From assembly GCA_965230185.1 (NCBI GenBank), contig OZ245995.1, positions 5,270,001 to 5,334,000 on the forward strand: a stretch of DNA of 64,000 bases, written 5' to 3'. Every line of letters begins with the position of its first letter. Position 1 is the stretch's first letter. The notes below the pieces were generated by a model that worked only from the letters and a program-made list of their open reading frames with translations, had not been told where the DNA came from and did no database searches. Positions 49,895 through 59,038 of this stretch are shown one piece after another. The stretch is from Motiliproteus sp965230185 (GTDB lineage: Bacteria; Pseudomonadota; Gammaproteobacteria; Pseudomonadales; Balneatricaceae). Made by a program: the position numbers and the translations under genes.

Positions 49895-50785
49895 ATGGCA
49901 AATCTCAGAGTTCTAGTTGTTGATGATGCGGCCTTTATTCGCGATATGGTACGTAAGACGATACGGTCGCGTTTCCCCGGCTTTTCGGTCGAGGAGGCCA
50001 TCAACGGTCGCAAAGCTCAGCAATTGCTGAACAGAGAAAATTTCGACCTGATTCTGTGTGACTGGGAGATGCCGGAGCTGTCGGGTATCGAACTGCTCAG
50101 CTGGCTGAGAAAAGAACGCCGCCAGACCACTCCTTTTGTGATGGTCACCAGCAGGGGCGATAAAGCCAATGTGGTGGAAGCGGTTCAGGCCGGCGTTACC
50201 GACTATATCGGCAAGCCCTTTTCTCGGGAAAAACTGCTTAACAAAGTGATTAAGGTGCTGAGTAAGCACCATGATCTCAAAACCCTGGAAGCTGGCGGCT
50301 CCGCCAGCCAGGGCGCCGTCGCGGCCGGCTCTCTGGATGCACTGACCGCAAAACCGGTCGCCGCAGCAGCCCCCAGACCCGCCGCCAGAGCGGCGGCAAA
50401 ACCGGCGGCACCCTCAAAACCTGCCGCCATGCCAAAACAGACCGCCGCGAAGGGCACCGCCCACCTGCGTTTCGGTGAGACCATCAGCCAGAGCATCATC
50501 AAGGCACTGAGCCTGAAACAGATCTCGCTGGTTTGCCGCACTCAGGACGGACTGCCGGCAATCCTGGAACCGGTCGTGGTCGATCTCCAGCAGGGCGACA
50601 ATGGCGGTGAGATCGCCCGTATCAATGCCTATGTTCACCAGCTTCAGGCCGCCGAAGCCTCTATGGACAGCAGCCTGGTGAATGTTATTGTCACCATTGT
50701 CGATCAGGACCCGCAGAAGCTGGCGTACCTGTCCAAGCTGATCGCCCGGGGCACCACCACCGGCAGCTATGTACCGGGAGCCTGA
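49895..50785 (+). CDS. CheY-like response regulator with Ala/Pro linker and unassigned C-terminal domain
   Basis: 296 aa from the ATG at 49895; AGGAGG lies 14 bases upstream, slightly far. The receiver (about 4-125) is complete: Asp10/Asp11, phosphoacceptor Asp56 in LCDWEMPELSG, MVTSRGD and GKPFSREKL. An Ala/Pro/Lys-rich linker (about 140-195) leads to a domain of about 100 residues (HLRFGETISQSIIKALSL...) that I cannot assign. At this place Pseudomonas has the pil-chp genes. Its end overlaps the convergent DUF5610 gene by 19 bases. Confidence 0.85.
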   Translation: MANLRVLVVDDAAFIRDMVRKTIRSRFPGFSVEEAINGRKAQQLLNRENFDLILCDWEMPELSGIELLSWLRKERRQTTPFVMVTSRGDKANVVEAVQAGVTDYIGKPFSREKLLNKVIKVLSKHHDLKTLEAGGSASQGAVAAGSLDALTAKPVAAAAPRPAARAAAKPAAPSKPAAMPKQTAAKGTAHLRFGETISQSIIKALSLKQISLVCRTQDGLPAILEPVVVDLQQGDNGGEIARINAYVHQLQAAEASMDSSLVNVIVTIVDQDPQKLAYLSKLIARGTTTGSYVPGA

Positions 50786-51399
50786 TCAGATCCTTCCGAG
50801 GCAATCTCAGCAATGCCGGCATCAACCGGGATAAAGCGTTCCCGAAACGCTTGCAGTCCCTGCTGAACCAGCTCGTAGGTCCGGTCGATATTGCTGGCGA
50901 TCTCCCCCTCCAGCACACCCAGACCATCCAGAATTTCCCGCGCTTCGGAAAACCCCTGATCGATACCGCCACCAATCACTTCCAGAAAACGTTCGACCTG
51001 CTCCGTCTCAGTGAACTCCGGACGCTGTTGCCGGAACAGGCTGAACAGTCCGGTAGTCAGACTGACAATACGGTCGGCCGTCGCTTCCGGCGAGACATCC
51101 AGCCCCTGCTGCTGGCCACGCTCAAGGGCATTTTCACCCAGCAATGGCTCCAGCTCTTTGTTAATCGCATCAATAGCGGCCCGGAACACCAGAGTCAGCG
51201 GTTCACTGCCCGCCGAAATACTGGCGGACTGGCTGGCTTCCAGAATCGCCAGATTCTGTTCGGCACGAGCCGCTTTACGCTGCTGCTGTAAATCACCATC
51301 GACGACCGGCCTGCCGGACCCTGTGGCGTCGGTATCGGTTCTGGCTGTCGGCGATGCCGGTGAGGTCGTGGCTGAAGAGGAAACAGGGGGAATAGCCAT
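50767..51399 (-). CDS. DUF5610-like protein
   Basis: 210 aa from an ATG with GGAGGG seven bases upstream. A Ser/Thr/Ala-rich N-terminus (about 1-45) precedes a helical domain (about 50-200): NLAILEASQSASISAGSEPL, LVFRAAIDAINKELEPLLG, RIVSLTTGLFSLFRQQ and EREILDGLG-like AREILDGLGVLEGEI. This fits DUF5610, whose function is unknown. No signal peptide. Convergent with the response regulator with overlapping ends; 88 bases after tonB on the same strand. Confidence 0.75.
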   Translation of the reverse strand: MAIPPVSSSATTSPASPTARTDTDATGSGRPVVDGDLQQQRKAARAEQNLAILEASQSASISAGSEPLTLVFRAAIDAINKELEPLLGENALERGQQQGLDVSPEATADRIVSLTTGLFSLFRQQRPEFTETEQVERFLEVIGGGIDQGFSEAREILDGLGVLEGEIASNIDRTYELVQQGLQAFRERFIPVDAGIAEIASEGSDQAPGT

Positions 51400-51487
51400 A
51401 ATTGGCCCTCCTGCAGAGAGACTGGAGGTACTCTGAAGTATTGCCGATTTCTGCCGAAAGTCAGGGGGACTATCGATTCTCTCAGGC

Positions 51488-52459
51488 TCAGCTGTTAATA
51501 CCGAAGCGCGCCTTTTCAAATCGCCAGGTGCGGATAATCTCGACCAGGTCGGCCCGTTTGCGGATCTCCGGCGGGAAAGGCGCAAAGGGGGCTGAAAGAT
51601 GGACGATACGCTTGGCCGCATCGTCCAGGATGCTGTGGCCTGAGGACTTGAGCACCTCGACCCGCTGCAGGGCCCCGTCGGGCTCAATCACCACCAGCAG
51701 GCGCAGGTAGCCGTAGAGGCCACGGCGATGGGCCTCCTCCGGGTAATTCAGGTTGCCGATACGCTCCACCTTCCGACGCCAGGACTCCAGATAGGCGGCA
51801 TCATAGGATTCCCGGGTAGACGCGGAATATAACCGCCTGACGCGGGGACGGCTGGCCTGCTCCTGCCTCTGCAGATCCAGCTTTGCCTCCAGGCTGGCGA
51901 TCTCCAGACTGCGGGCCAGCAGCGACGAGGACATGCCGGAGGCCGGTGGCGCACTGGTCGACTGCTCGGCCTGCTTTTTCTTTTCCGCCACCTGGCGCGG
52001 GGCACTGGCACTGGTAACCAGCACTCGCTTCCGTTTCGTGGTCTCCGTCTTTTCAGCAGGCTGTGGTGCCACCTTCTCAGCAACCAGCGCCGGTTTCGGA
52101 GCAGGCTGCGGTTTCTCTGCGACTTCAGTCACCGGCAGAGGCAGTTGCTGCGGCGCCAGTTGCCGGGCCTCATTGGCCTGGAAAACTGCTCGTTCACGGC
52201 TGCTGGGCAGTAGCTTTTTCTCTGATTCGCCGCTGCCCTGCTGATTACTCTGGGCGATAAAATCAGCTTTTTCAGGAGCCTTTTTGCTCTCGAACTGGGC
52301 CAGCGTTACCTCCAGGGTATGGGCAATCCGCGGTGGTTTTTCCTCGGCAAAGCCAATTCCCAGCAGCAGAATGGCATGGACGGCCACGGCGATAAACAGA
52401 GTGAAGCCCAGCCTGTCGACTGAAGAAACTCTGAGATCGGATTCGGTTGCCGTTATCAT
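51488..52459 (-). CDS. tonB: TonB-family energy transducer
   Basis: 323 aa. One N-terminal helix (FTLFIAVAVHAILLLGIGFA, about 19-38), a long Lys/Pro/Ala/Glu-rich periplasmic linker with coiled-coil character, and a C-terminal TonB domain (about 230-323) with NLNYPEEAHRRGLYGYLRLLVVIEPDG and LVEIIRTWRFEKA. In Pseudomonas the gene at this position is tonB3, which has been linked to twitching motility. No exbB/exbD lie beside it; the only pair in this window is at 7.4-9.1 kb. It lies 26 bases after gshB. Confidence 0.92.
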   Translation of the reverse strand: MITATESDLRVSSVDRLGFTLFIAVAVHAILLLGIGFAEEKPPRIAHTLEVTLAQFESKKAPEKADFIAQSNQQGSGESEKKLLPSSRERAVFQANEARQLAPQQLPLPVTEVAEKPQPAPKPALVAEKVAPQPAEKTETTKRKRVLVTSASAPRQVAEKKKQAEQSTSAPPASGMSSSLLARSLEIASLEAKLDLQRQEQASRPRVRRLYSASTRESYDAAYLESWRRKVERIGNLNYPEEAHRRGLYGYLRLLVVIEPDGALQRVEVLKSSGHSILDDAAKRIVHLSAPFAPFPPEIRKRADLVEIIRTWRFEKARFGINS

Positions 52460-52485
52460 GTCGCTGTCCTGACGCCGGGCCGATA

Positions 52486-53439
52486 TCAGCGACCGCGGCA
52501 GCGCTCAGCAATTACGTCCATCAGCTGGCCGGCGATATCGAGACCAAACTGATCATTCAGTTCGCGAATGCAGGTCGGGCTGGTGACATTTATTTCGGTC
52601 AGGTAGTCGCCGATCACATCCAGACCGACAAACAGCAGCCCTTTTTCCTTCAGTACCGGCGCAACCTGCTCACAGATCCAGCGATCACGGTCACTCAGCG
52701 GCAGCCCTTCACCGCGACCACCCGCAGCCAGATTGCCACGGGTCTCGTCGCCGGTGGGGATACGGGCCAGGCAATAATCCACCGGCTTGCCGTCGATCAT
52801 CAGAATACGCTTGTCGCCGGCTGAGATTTCAGGAATGAAGCGCTGAGCCATGATCTGCTGAGCGCCGTGCAGAGTCAGGGTCTCCAGGATCACATTGACA
52901 TTAGGGTCGCCCTCCCGGACCCGAAAGATAGAAGTTCCACCCATTCCATCCAGCGGCTTAAAGATCACATCCTTCTGTTCCCGGTGGAAGGCTTTAAGCA
53001 ACTCGGCATTACGGCTGACCAGCACCGGCGGACAACACTGGGGGAACTGAGTGGCAAACAGCTTCTCGTTGCAGTCCCGCAGACTCTGAGTCCGGTTGAC
53101 GATCAGCGTCCCCTGGTGCTCGGCCTGCTCCAGCAGATAGGTGCTGTAAATAAACTCGTTATCGAACGGCGGATCCTTACGCATCAGGATCACATCCAGT
53201 TCCGCCAGTGGCTGCGCGCCGTACTCCCCCCGCTGATACCAGTCAGCCGGATCACGGGCTACCGTCAGCGGTGCCATACGCCCCATCGCCACACCATCAC
53301 GCAGATACAGGTCGGCCTGTTCCATGTAGAACAGCTCCCAGCCCCTGTCCTGAGCGGCCCAGAGCATCGCCAGAGTGCTGTCTTTTTTGTAGTTGATCGC
53401 TTCGATAGGGTCCATAACGACCCCGACTTTCAGGCTCAT
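52486..53439 (-). CDS. gshB: Glutathione synthetase
   Basis: 317 aa, ATP-grasp fold. MKVGVVMDPIEAINYKKDST-like start (SLKVGVVMDPIEAINYKKDS), LMRKDPPFDNEFIYSTYLLE, IFKPLDGMGGTSIFRV and FVGLDVIGDYLTEINVTSPT are diagnostic. It joins gamma-glutamylcysteine and glycine. Neighbours rsmE (upstream) and tonB (downstream) match the order in relatives. Confidence 0.97.
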   Translation of the reverse strand: MSLKVGVVMDPIEAINYKKDSTLAMLWAAQDRGWELFYMEQADLYLRDGVAMGRMAPLTVARDPADWYQRGEYGAQPLAELDVILMRKDPPFDNEFIYSTYLLEQAEHQGTLIVNRTQSLRDCNEKLFATQFPQCCPPVLVSRNAELLKAFHREQKDVIFKPLDGMGGTSIFRVREGDPNVNVILETLTLHGAQQIMAQRFIPEISAGDKRILMIDGKPVDYCLARIPTGDETRGNLAAGGRGEGLPLSDRDRWICEQVAPVLKEKGLLFVGLDVIGDYLTEINVTSPTCIRELNDQFGLDIAGQLMDVIAERCRGR

Positions 53440-53527
53440 GGGATTACGATTCCTGTATCGGCGTTGAAGAATTCAATTGGGGATATAGTACCAGACCGCC
53501 CGGCAATTACAGCCGGTGTGGTCAGAA

Positions 53528-54256
53528 TCAGGCGAGGTCGCCCCAGAGATACTGCAGCAGAGACAGGGCCGCAACCGGCGCCGTCTCGGTACGCAGAACC
53601 CGCGGTCCCAGCGCAATGGGCAGAAAGCCGGCCGCTTCCGCCTGCTCCACTTCCGGCTCGCTGAGCCCCCCTTCGGGACCGATCAGCAGAGCTACGCTGG
53701 AGGGTGTTTCGAAACTGGACAGGGCTCTCGGGGCCCGGGGATCCAGCACCAGTTTCAGCTCGGCATCGGTCACCGACAGCCACTCGGACAGGGTCACCGG
53801 CGGTTCGACGACCGGTATCCGGCAACGACCGCTCTGCTCGCTGGCACTGATTGCCACCTGCTGAAAATGCTGCCTTTTCTTTACCAGTCGATCCCCCTTC
53901 AGGCGCACTTCAGAGCGCTCGCTGAACAACGGTGTCAGCTGAGTCACGCCCAGCTCCGTCGCCTTCTGCACCGCGTAATCCATCCGCTCCCCCCTGGACA
54001 ACGACTGACCAAGATGAATCTTCAGTGATGAATCGGAAGCTCTGTCTGTGCAGGCGGCAAGCCGGGCAACCACTCGTTTTTTGCTGACTTCGGTCAGCAC
54101 CGCCGGATACTCGCCTCCCTCACCGTTGAACACCACCAGTTCAGCTCCCACCGGCATCCGCAGCACCCTGCCAAGATGGCTGGCGGCAAATTCACCGAGA
54201 CAGATCTCGGCCCCTTCGCGGAGCGGCTGGTTATCATAGACTCGTGGGATTCGCAT
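53528..54256 (-). CDS. rsmE: 16S rRNA (uracil1498-N3)-methyltransferase RsmE
   Basis: 242 aa. The SPOUT knot at the C-terminus is intact: VALLIGPEGGLSEPEVEQAE and LGPRVLRTETAPVAALSLLQ. The N-terminal PUA-like part includes HLGRVLRMPVGAELVVFNGEGGEY within about residues 25-55. It methylates U1498 of 16S rRNA. The gene is 88 bases upstream of gshB; the metK terminator lies just before its start. Confidence 0.96.
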   Translation of the reverse strand: MRIPRVYDNQPLREGAEICLGEFAASHLGRVLRMPVGAELVVFNGEGGEYPAVLTEVSKKRVVARLAACTDRASDSSLKIHLGQSLSRGERMDYAVQKATELGVTQLTPLFSERSEVRLKGDRLVKKRQHFQQVAISASEQSGRCRIPVVEPPVTLSEWLSVTDAELKLVLDPRAPRALSSFETPSSVALLIGPEGGLSEPEVEQAEAAGFLPIALGPRVLRTETAPVAALSLLQYLWGDLA

Positions 54257-54288
54257 GGTTCCGGCAGGTTTGGCAGACGACTGATCAG

Positions 54289-54321
54289 AAAAAACGGTGA
54301 CGCCGGGAAAACCCGGCGTCA
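54289..54321 (-). terminator. Intrinsic terminator of metK
   Basis: A perfect 10-bp stem (TGACGCCGGG/CCCGGCGTCA) with a four-base loop is followed on the minus strand by CCGTTTTTT. Confidence 0.92.
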
Positions 54322-54335
54322 GAGAGGGGGAGGAC

Positions 54336-55496
54336 TCAGAGACCGGCGGCTTTGGCCAGCAGGTCCGCCTTGTCGGTGCGCTCCCAGGTGAAGGCGTCCT
54401 CTTCGCGACCGAAATGGCCGTAGGAAGCAGTCGCCCGGTAGATCGGACGGCGCAGATCCAGCATCTCGATCAGGCCGCCGGGACGCAGATCAAAGTTTTC
54501 CCGAACCAGCTCGACGATCTGACGGTCGTCAATTTTGCCGGTGCCGAAGGTATTGACACTGATGGAGGTCGGATCGGCGACGCCGATGGCGTAAGAGATC
54601 TGAACCTCACAGCGATCCGCCAGGCCGGCAGCAACGATGTTCTTAGCCACATAACGACCGGCATAGGCGGCCGAACGGTCGACCTTGGAAGGATCCTTAC
54701 CGGAGAAAGCACCACCGCCGTGGCGAGCCATGCCGCCATAGGTATCAACGATGATCTTACGACCGGTTACACCACAGTCTCCCATCGGGCCACCGATAAT
54801 GAACTGGCCAGTGGGGTTGATGTGATATTTGGTGTCCCCGTGCAGCCATTCGGCGGGGATCACGTGTTTGATGATCTCCTCCATTACCGCTTCGCGGATA
54901 TCCATCTGGTCGATATCCGGGGCATGCTGGGTCGACAGTACGACCGCGTCCACCGCTACGGGCTTGCCATCTTCATAGCGCAGGGTGACCTGAGATTTGG
55001 CATCGGGGCGCAGCCAGGGCAGGATGCCCTTCTTACGCAGGTATGCCTGACGTTCCACCAGCCGGTGAGAGTAGTAGATCGGCGCCGGCATCAGCACCTC
55101 GGTCTCGTTGGTGGCGTAGCCGAACATCAGCCCCTGGTCACCGGCACCGAGATCCTTGTTGTCCGCCTCGTCGACACCAACGGCGATATCCACGGACTGC
55201 TTGCCGATAGCATTGAGAACCGCGCAGGAAGCGCCGTCAAAACCCACGTCAGAGCTGTTGTAGCCAATATCGAGAATGACATTTCGAACGATGTCTTCCA
55301 GATCCACATAGGTCGAGGTCCGAACCTCACCGGCGATAATCGCCATGCCGGTCTTGACCATGGTCTCCACCGCAACCCGGGAATGGGGATCGTCCTTCAG
55401 GATCGCATCAAGAACGGCGTCAGAGATCTGATCGGCCATTTTGTCCGGGTGCCCTTCGGATACGGACTCGGAAGTAAAAATTGAATAGGTACTCAT
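54336..55496 (-). CDS. metK: S-adenosylmethionine synthetase
   Basis: 386 aa from the ATG at 55496; in-frame codons further up do not belong to the family. SVSEGHPDKMADQISDAVLD, GAGDQGLMFGYATNET and GGGAFSGKDPSKVDRSAAY are diagnostic. It makes SAM from methionine and ATP. The 367-base leader region up to tkt shows no SAM riboswitch that I can recognise. Monocistronic, with a terminator right after the stop. Confidence 0.97.
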   Translation of the reverse strand: MSTYSIFTSESVSEGHPDKMADQISDAVLDAILKDDPHSRVAVETMVKTGMAIIAGEVRTSTYVDLEDIVRNVILDIGYNSSDVGFDGASCAVLNAIGKQSVDIAVGVDEADNKDLGAGDQGLMFGYATNETEVLMPAPIYYSHRLVERQAYLRKKGILPWLRPDAKSQVTLRYEDGKPVAVDAVVLSTQHAPDIDQMDIREAVMEEIIKHVIPAEWLHGDTKYHINPTGQFIIGGPMGDCGVTGRKIIVDTYGGMARHGGGAFSGKDPSKVDRSAAYAGRYVAKNIVAAGLADRCEVQISYAIGVADPTSISVNTFGTGKIDDRQIVELVRENFDLRPGGLIEMLDLRRPIYRATASYGHFGREEDAFTWERTDKADLLAKAAGL

Positions 55497-55863
55497 AAAA
55501 GAGATTGCCTTAATAATTGAATGTTTAAAAAACAGTGACTTAATTACTAAGCAATTTAGCAGCGCGGCAGCATGTAACAAGCAGCAGGGCGAACAGCCCG
55601 CCCGTCACTTCAGCCGATTAAAAAAGCCGTGACTAAATCAGGACCGCTATCATATCGGCAAATCCCGGAACTGGCATGTATTTTTTGCCCGCAATTGACG
55701 GAAATCATCAGCAAATGGAGTTGAATTTCCTTCAACTGGCCGTTTTTTTTGCTTTCCCATTTGAAGCGGAACGACGAGTACGAGAGAATACGCCTCTGAT
55801 TTTTCCGAATCCCTGACCTGATCACTCACTGACAATGGGATAACCCCCCAGGAGTTACTTTAG
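55497..55863. other. Divergent promoter region between metK and tkt
   Basis: 367 bases, A/T-rich near both genes. A GTTGAA/TTCAAC hairpin (about 55723-55739) stands shortly before a T8 run (55743-55750). GGGCG-type repeats lie near 55596-55608. An AGGAG ribosome site serves tkt nine bases before its ATG. No hexamer pair or riboswitch is convincing. Confidence 0.45.
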
Positions 55864-57858
55864 ATGTCGTCTCGTCGAGAACAAGCTAACGCAATCCGCG
55901 CCCTCAGTATGGATGCCGTACAACGCGCCAATTCCGGCCACCCCGGTGCCCCCATGGGCATGGCGGATATTGCCGAAGTGTTATGGAACGACTTCCTGCA
56001 GCACAACCCGGGCAACCCGCAGTGGTTTAACCGTGACCGTTTTGTGCTGTCCAACGGACACGGTTCCATGCTGCACTACTCGCTGCTGCACCTGAGTGGC
56101 TATGAGCTGTCCATCGATGACCTGAAGAATTTCCGTCAGCTGCATTCGAAAACAGCCGGGCACCCGGAGTTCGGTTACGCACCGGGCATCGAAACCACCA
56201 CCGGTCCGCTGGGTCAGGGCATCGCCAACGCAGTGGGCATGGCTGTAGCCGAGAAGGCGCTGGCCGGTCAGTTCAACCGCGAAGGTCATGAAATCGTCAA
56301 CCATTACACCTATGCTTTCCTCGGCGACGGCTGCCTGATGGAAGGTATCTCTCACGAAGTCTGCTCGCTGGCAGGCACCCTGGGGCTAGGTAAACTGATC
56401 GCTTTCTACGATGACAACGGCATCTCCATCGACGGTGAAGTGGAAGGCTGGTTTACCGACGACACCGCAAAGCGCTTCGAGTCATACGGCTGGCAGGTTA
56501 TCCCGGCTGTTGACGGCCACGATGCCGATGCAATCACCGCGGCGATTGAAGCCGCCCGTGAGAACAGCGATCAGCCGACCCTGATCTGCTGCAAGACCGT
56601 GATCGGATTCGGCTCCCCTAACAAACAGGGTAAAGAGGATTGTCATGGCGCGCCGCTGGGTGAAGACGAAATCACCCTGACCCGCGAGAGTCTGGGCTGG
56701 AAGCACGGCCCCTTCGAGGTTCCTGCCGAGATCTATGAAGGCTGGGATGCACGGGACGCCGGCATCATCGCCGAAAACAACTGGAACGAACAGTTCGCCG
56801 CTTATAATGAAGCCTGGCCGAACCTGGCCGCCGAGTTCCTGCGTCGCATCAGCGGTGATCTGCCTCAGGATTTCGACGAGAAAGCCGGTGCTTACATCGA
56901 GTCGCTGCAGGAGAAAGGCGAAACCATCGCCAGCCGCAAGGCCTCTCAGAACGCCCTGAACGCTTTCGGCCCGCTGCTGCCGGAACTGCTGGGCGGTTCT
57001 GCCGATCTGGCCGGCTCCAACCTGACGCTCTGGAGCGGCTGCAAAGGCATCAGCAAAGAGGAGAGCGACGGTAACTATCTGTTCTACGGCGTTCGTGAAT
57101 TCGGTATGTCGGCGATTATGAACGGCATCGCCCTGCACGGCGGTTTTATTCCTTACGGCGCCACCTTCCTGGTGTTTATGGAGTACGCCCGTAACGCCGT
57201 CCGCATGGCGGCGCTGATGAAGCAGCGCGCCATCTTCGTATACACCCACGACTCCATCGGCCTGGGTGAAGACGGACCGACTCACCAGCCGATCGAACAG
57301 ATTGCCAACCTGCGCAACACCCCGAATCTGGACCTGTGGCGCCCCTGCGACGCGGTTGAATCTGCTGTGGCCTGGAAGGCCGCTCTGGAAAAAATCGACG
57401 GTCCCAGTGCTCTGATCTTCTCCCGCCAGGGCCTGCCACACCAGGCTCGCTGCGTTGAACGCCTCAACAACATTCAGCGCGGCGGCTATATCCTGCGCGA
57501 CACTCAGGGCACGCCCGATGCGATCCTGATCGCCACCGGTTCCGAAGTGGCTCTGGCAATGGAGGCAGCCGAACAACTGGCCGGCGAAGGCAAGCAGGTA
57601 AGGGTCGTTTCCATGCCCTGCACCGAAGTCTTCGAAACCCAGTCCAACGATTACCGGGAAGCTGTGTTGCCCGCCTCAGTAACCGCCCGCGTGGCCATCG
57701 AGGCCGCTCACAGCGATTACTGGTACAAGTATGTGGGACTGAACGGTCGGATCGTGGGCATGACCCGTTTCGGCGAGTCGGCGCCGGCCGGTGAACTGTT
57801 CAAGCTGTTCGGCTTTACCGTCGATAATGTGGTCAGCAAGGTTAAAGAACTGCTGTAA
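55864..57858 (+). CDS. tkt: Transketolase
   Basis: 664 aa. The thiamine diphosphate site GDGCLMEGISHEVCSLAG through NGISIDGEVEGWF, the opening ANSGHPGAPMGMADIAEVLW and the pyrimidine-domain segment HDSIGLGEDGPTHQPIEQ are intact. It transfers two-carbon units in the pentose phosphate and Calvin pathways. Head of the tkt-epd-pgk-fba group, the same order as in Pseudomonas; 118 bases separate it from epd. Confidence 0.97.
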   Translation: MSSRREQANAIRALSMDAVQRANSGHPGAPMGMADIAEVLWNDFLQHNPGNPQWFNRDRFVLSNGHGSMLHYSLLHLSGYELSIDDLKNFRQLHSKTAGHPEFGYAPGIETTTGPLGQGIANAVGMAVAEKALAGQFNREGHEIVNHYTYAFLGDGCLMEGISHEVCSLAGTLGLGKLIAFYDDNGISIDGEVEGWFTDDTAKRFESYGWQVIPAVDGHDADAITAAIEAARENSDQPTLICCKTVIGFGSPNKQGKEDCHGAPLGEDEITLTRESLGWKHGPFEVPAEIYEGWDARDAGIIAENNWNEQFAAYNEAWPNLAAEFLRRISGDLPQDFDEKAGAYIESLQEKGETIASRKASQNALNAFGPLLPELLGGSADLAGSNLTLWSGCKGISKEESDGNYLFYGVREFGMSAIMNGIALHGGFIPYGATFLVFMEYARNAVRMAALMKQRAIFVYTHDSIGLGEDGPTHQPIEQIANLRNTPNLDLWRPCDAVESAVAWKAALEKIDGPSALIFSRQGLPHQARCVERLNNIQRGGYILRDTQGTPDAILIATGSEVALAMEAAEQLAGEGKQVRVVSMPCTEVFETQSNDYREAVLPASVTARVAIEAAHSDYWYKYVGLNGRIVGMTRFGESAPAGELFKLFGFTVDNVVSKVKELL

Positions 57859-57976
57859 CCTTCCGGGTCCGCTGAGAACCTGCCTGCCTCGTGCGCTCTG
57901 CGCCGGGGCAGTGTTCGTTTCGGAATTGCGGTTTTACTGGGACACTGACTGATTTGACTGCTATGGATCTGAACTG

Positions 57977-58999
57977 ATGAGTTTTCGGGTTGCAATCAAT
58001 GGCTACGGACGCATTGGCCAGTGTGTCCTGCGAGCCCTCTATTCCGATCCGCAGTTTGCCGGTCTGAAGATCGTTGCCATTAATGAACTGACCGACATCG
58101 AAACCATCACTTATCTGACCCGCTACGATACCACCCATGGCCGTTTTCCGCTGACCGTCGAACACGACGGCGGCTACCTGCTGGTCGGTGACGACCGCAT
58201 TCGGGTGCTGAATGAACCGGATCCGGAAAAACTGCCCTGGGATGAGCTGAATATCGACCTGGTGCTGGAATGCTCCGGTTCTTTCAGCGATCGCGCCACC
58301 GCCGAGCAGCATATCAGCAGCGGCGCGGACCGATTGCTGTTCTCTCATCCGGCCGAAGCGGACGTCGACGCCACCATTGTCTACGGCGTCAATCATCAGC
58401 AACTGCAATCCCATCATCGCATCGTCTCCAACGCCTCCTGTACCACCAACTGCGTGGTACCGGTACTGGATCTGCTGGATCGCCACTTCGGCATTGAGTC
58501 CGGGGTCACCACCACTATTCATTCGGCGATGAATGATCAGCCGGTGATCGACAGCTACCACCATACCAATCTGCGACTGACCCGCAGCGCCCTGCAATCG
58601 ATCATCCCGGTGGACACCGGTCTCAGCAAGGGCATCGATCGTCTGCTGCCAGAGCTGGCCGGGCGCTTTCAGTGCCTGCACTTCAGGGTGCCCACCATCA
58701 ATGTGTCGCTGATGGACCTGTCAGTTCAGGTGCGGGAGCCGACCAGCGCCGATCAGGTCAACGACCTGTTCCGACTGGCCGCACGTCAGCAACCGCTGCA
58801 GGGCCTGCTGGGGTACAGCGAAGAACCCCATGCGTCGACGGATTTCAACACCGATCCGCGCTCCGGCATCGTCGACGGAACTCAGACAAGAGTCAGCAAT
58901 GAGAAGCTGATCAAACTGGTATGCTGGTTCGATAACGAATGGGGCTTCGCCAACCGCATGCTGAACGTAGCCCGCCTGTGGCTACGGGGAACGGAATAA
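57977..58999 (+). CDS. epd: D-erythrose-4-phosphate dehydrogenase
   Basis: 340 aa, GAPDH fold. VAINGYGRIGQCVLRAL binds NAD; the active-site cysteine is in SNASCTTNCVVPVL. The family-specific context (between tkt and pgk) and the Epd-like HSAMNDQPVIDSYHHTNLRL segment favour Epd over glyceraldehyde-3-phosphate dehydrogenase. It makes 4-phosphoerythronate for vitamin B6 synthesis. 39 bases before pgk. Confidence 0.93.
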   Translation: MSFRVAINGYGRIGQCVLRALYSDPQFAGLKIVAINELTDIETITYLTRYDTTHGRFPLTVEHDGGYLLVGDDRIRVLNEPDPEKLPWDELNIDLVLECSGSFSDRATAEQHISSGADRLLFSHPAEADVDATIVYGVNHQQLQSHHRIVSNASCTTNCVVPVLDLLDRHFGIESGVTTTIHSAMNDQPVIDSYHHTNLRLTRSALQSIIPVDTGLSKGIDRLLPELAGRFQCLHFRVPTINVSLMDLSVQVREPTSADQVNDLFRLAARQQPLQGLLGYSEEPHASTDFNTDPRSGIVDGTQTRVSNEKLIKLVCWFDNEWGFANRMLNVARLWLRGTE

Positions 59000-59038
59000 C
59001 AGATTTAGTCTTAATTTTATCAATCATAGGGTGCTCAC

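Noticed and set aside
54297..55484. 395-codon plus-strand frame opposite metK, and similarly long frames opposite tkt (56482-57576), the GGDEF-EAL gene (33015-34298) and the Ada-AlkA gene (1453-2370)
   Set aside because: Antisense shadows of G/C-rich genes; none has family features or ribosome sites.
55497..55863. SAM riboswitch in the metK leader
   Set aside because: No conserved SAM-riboswitch core could be recognised on the minus strand.
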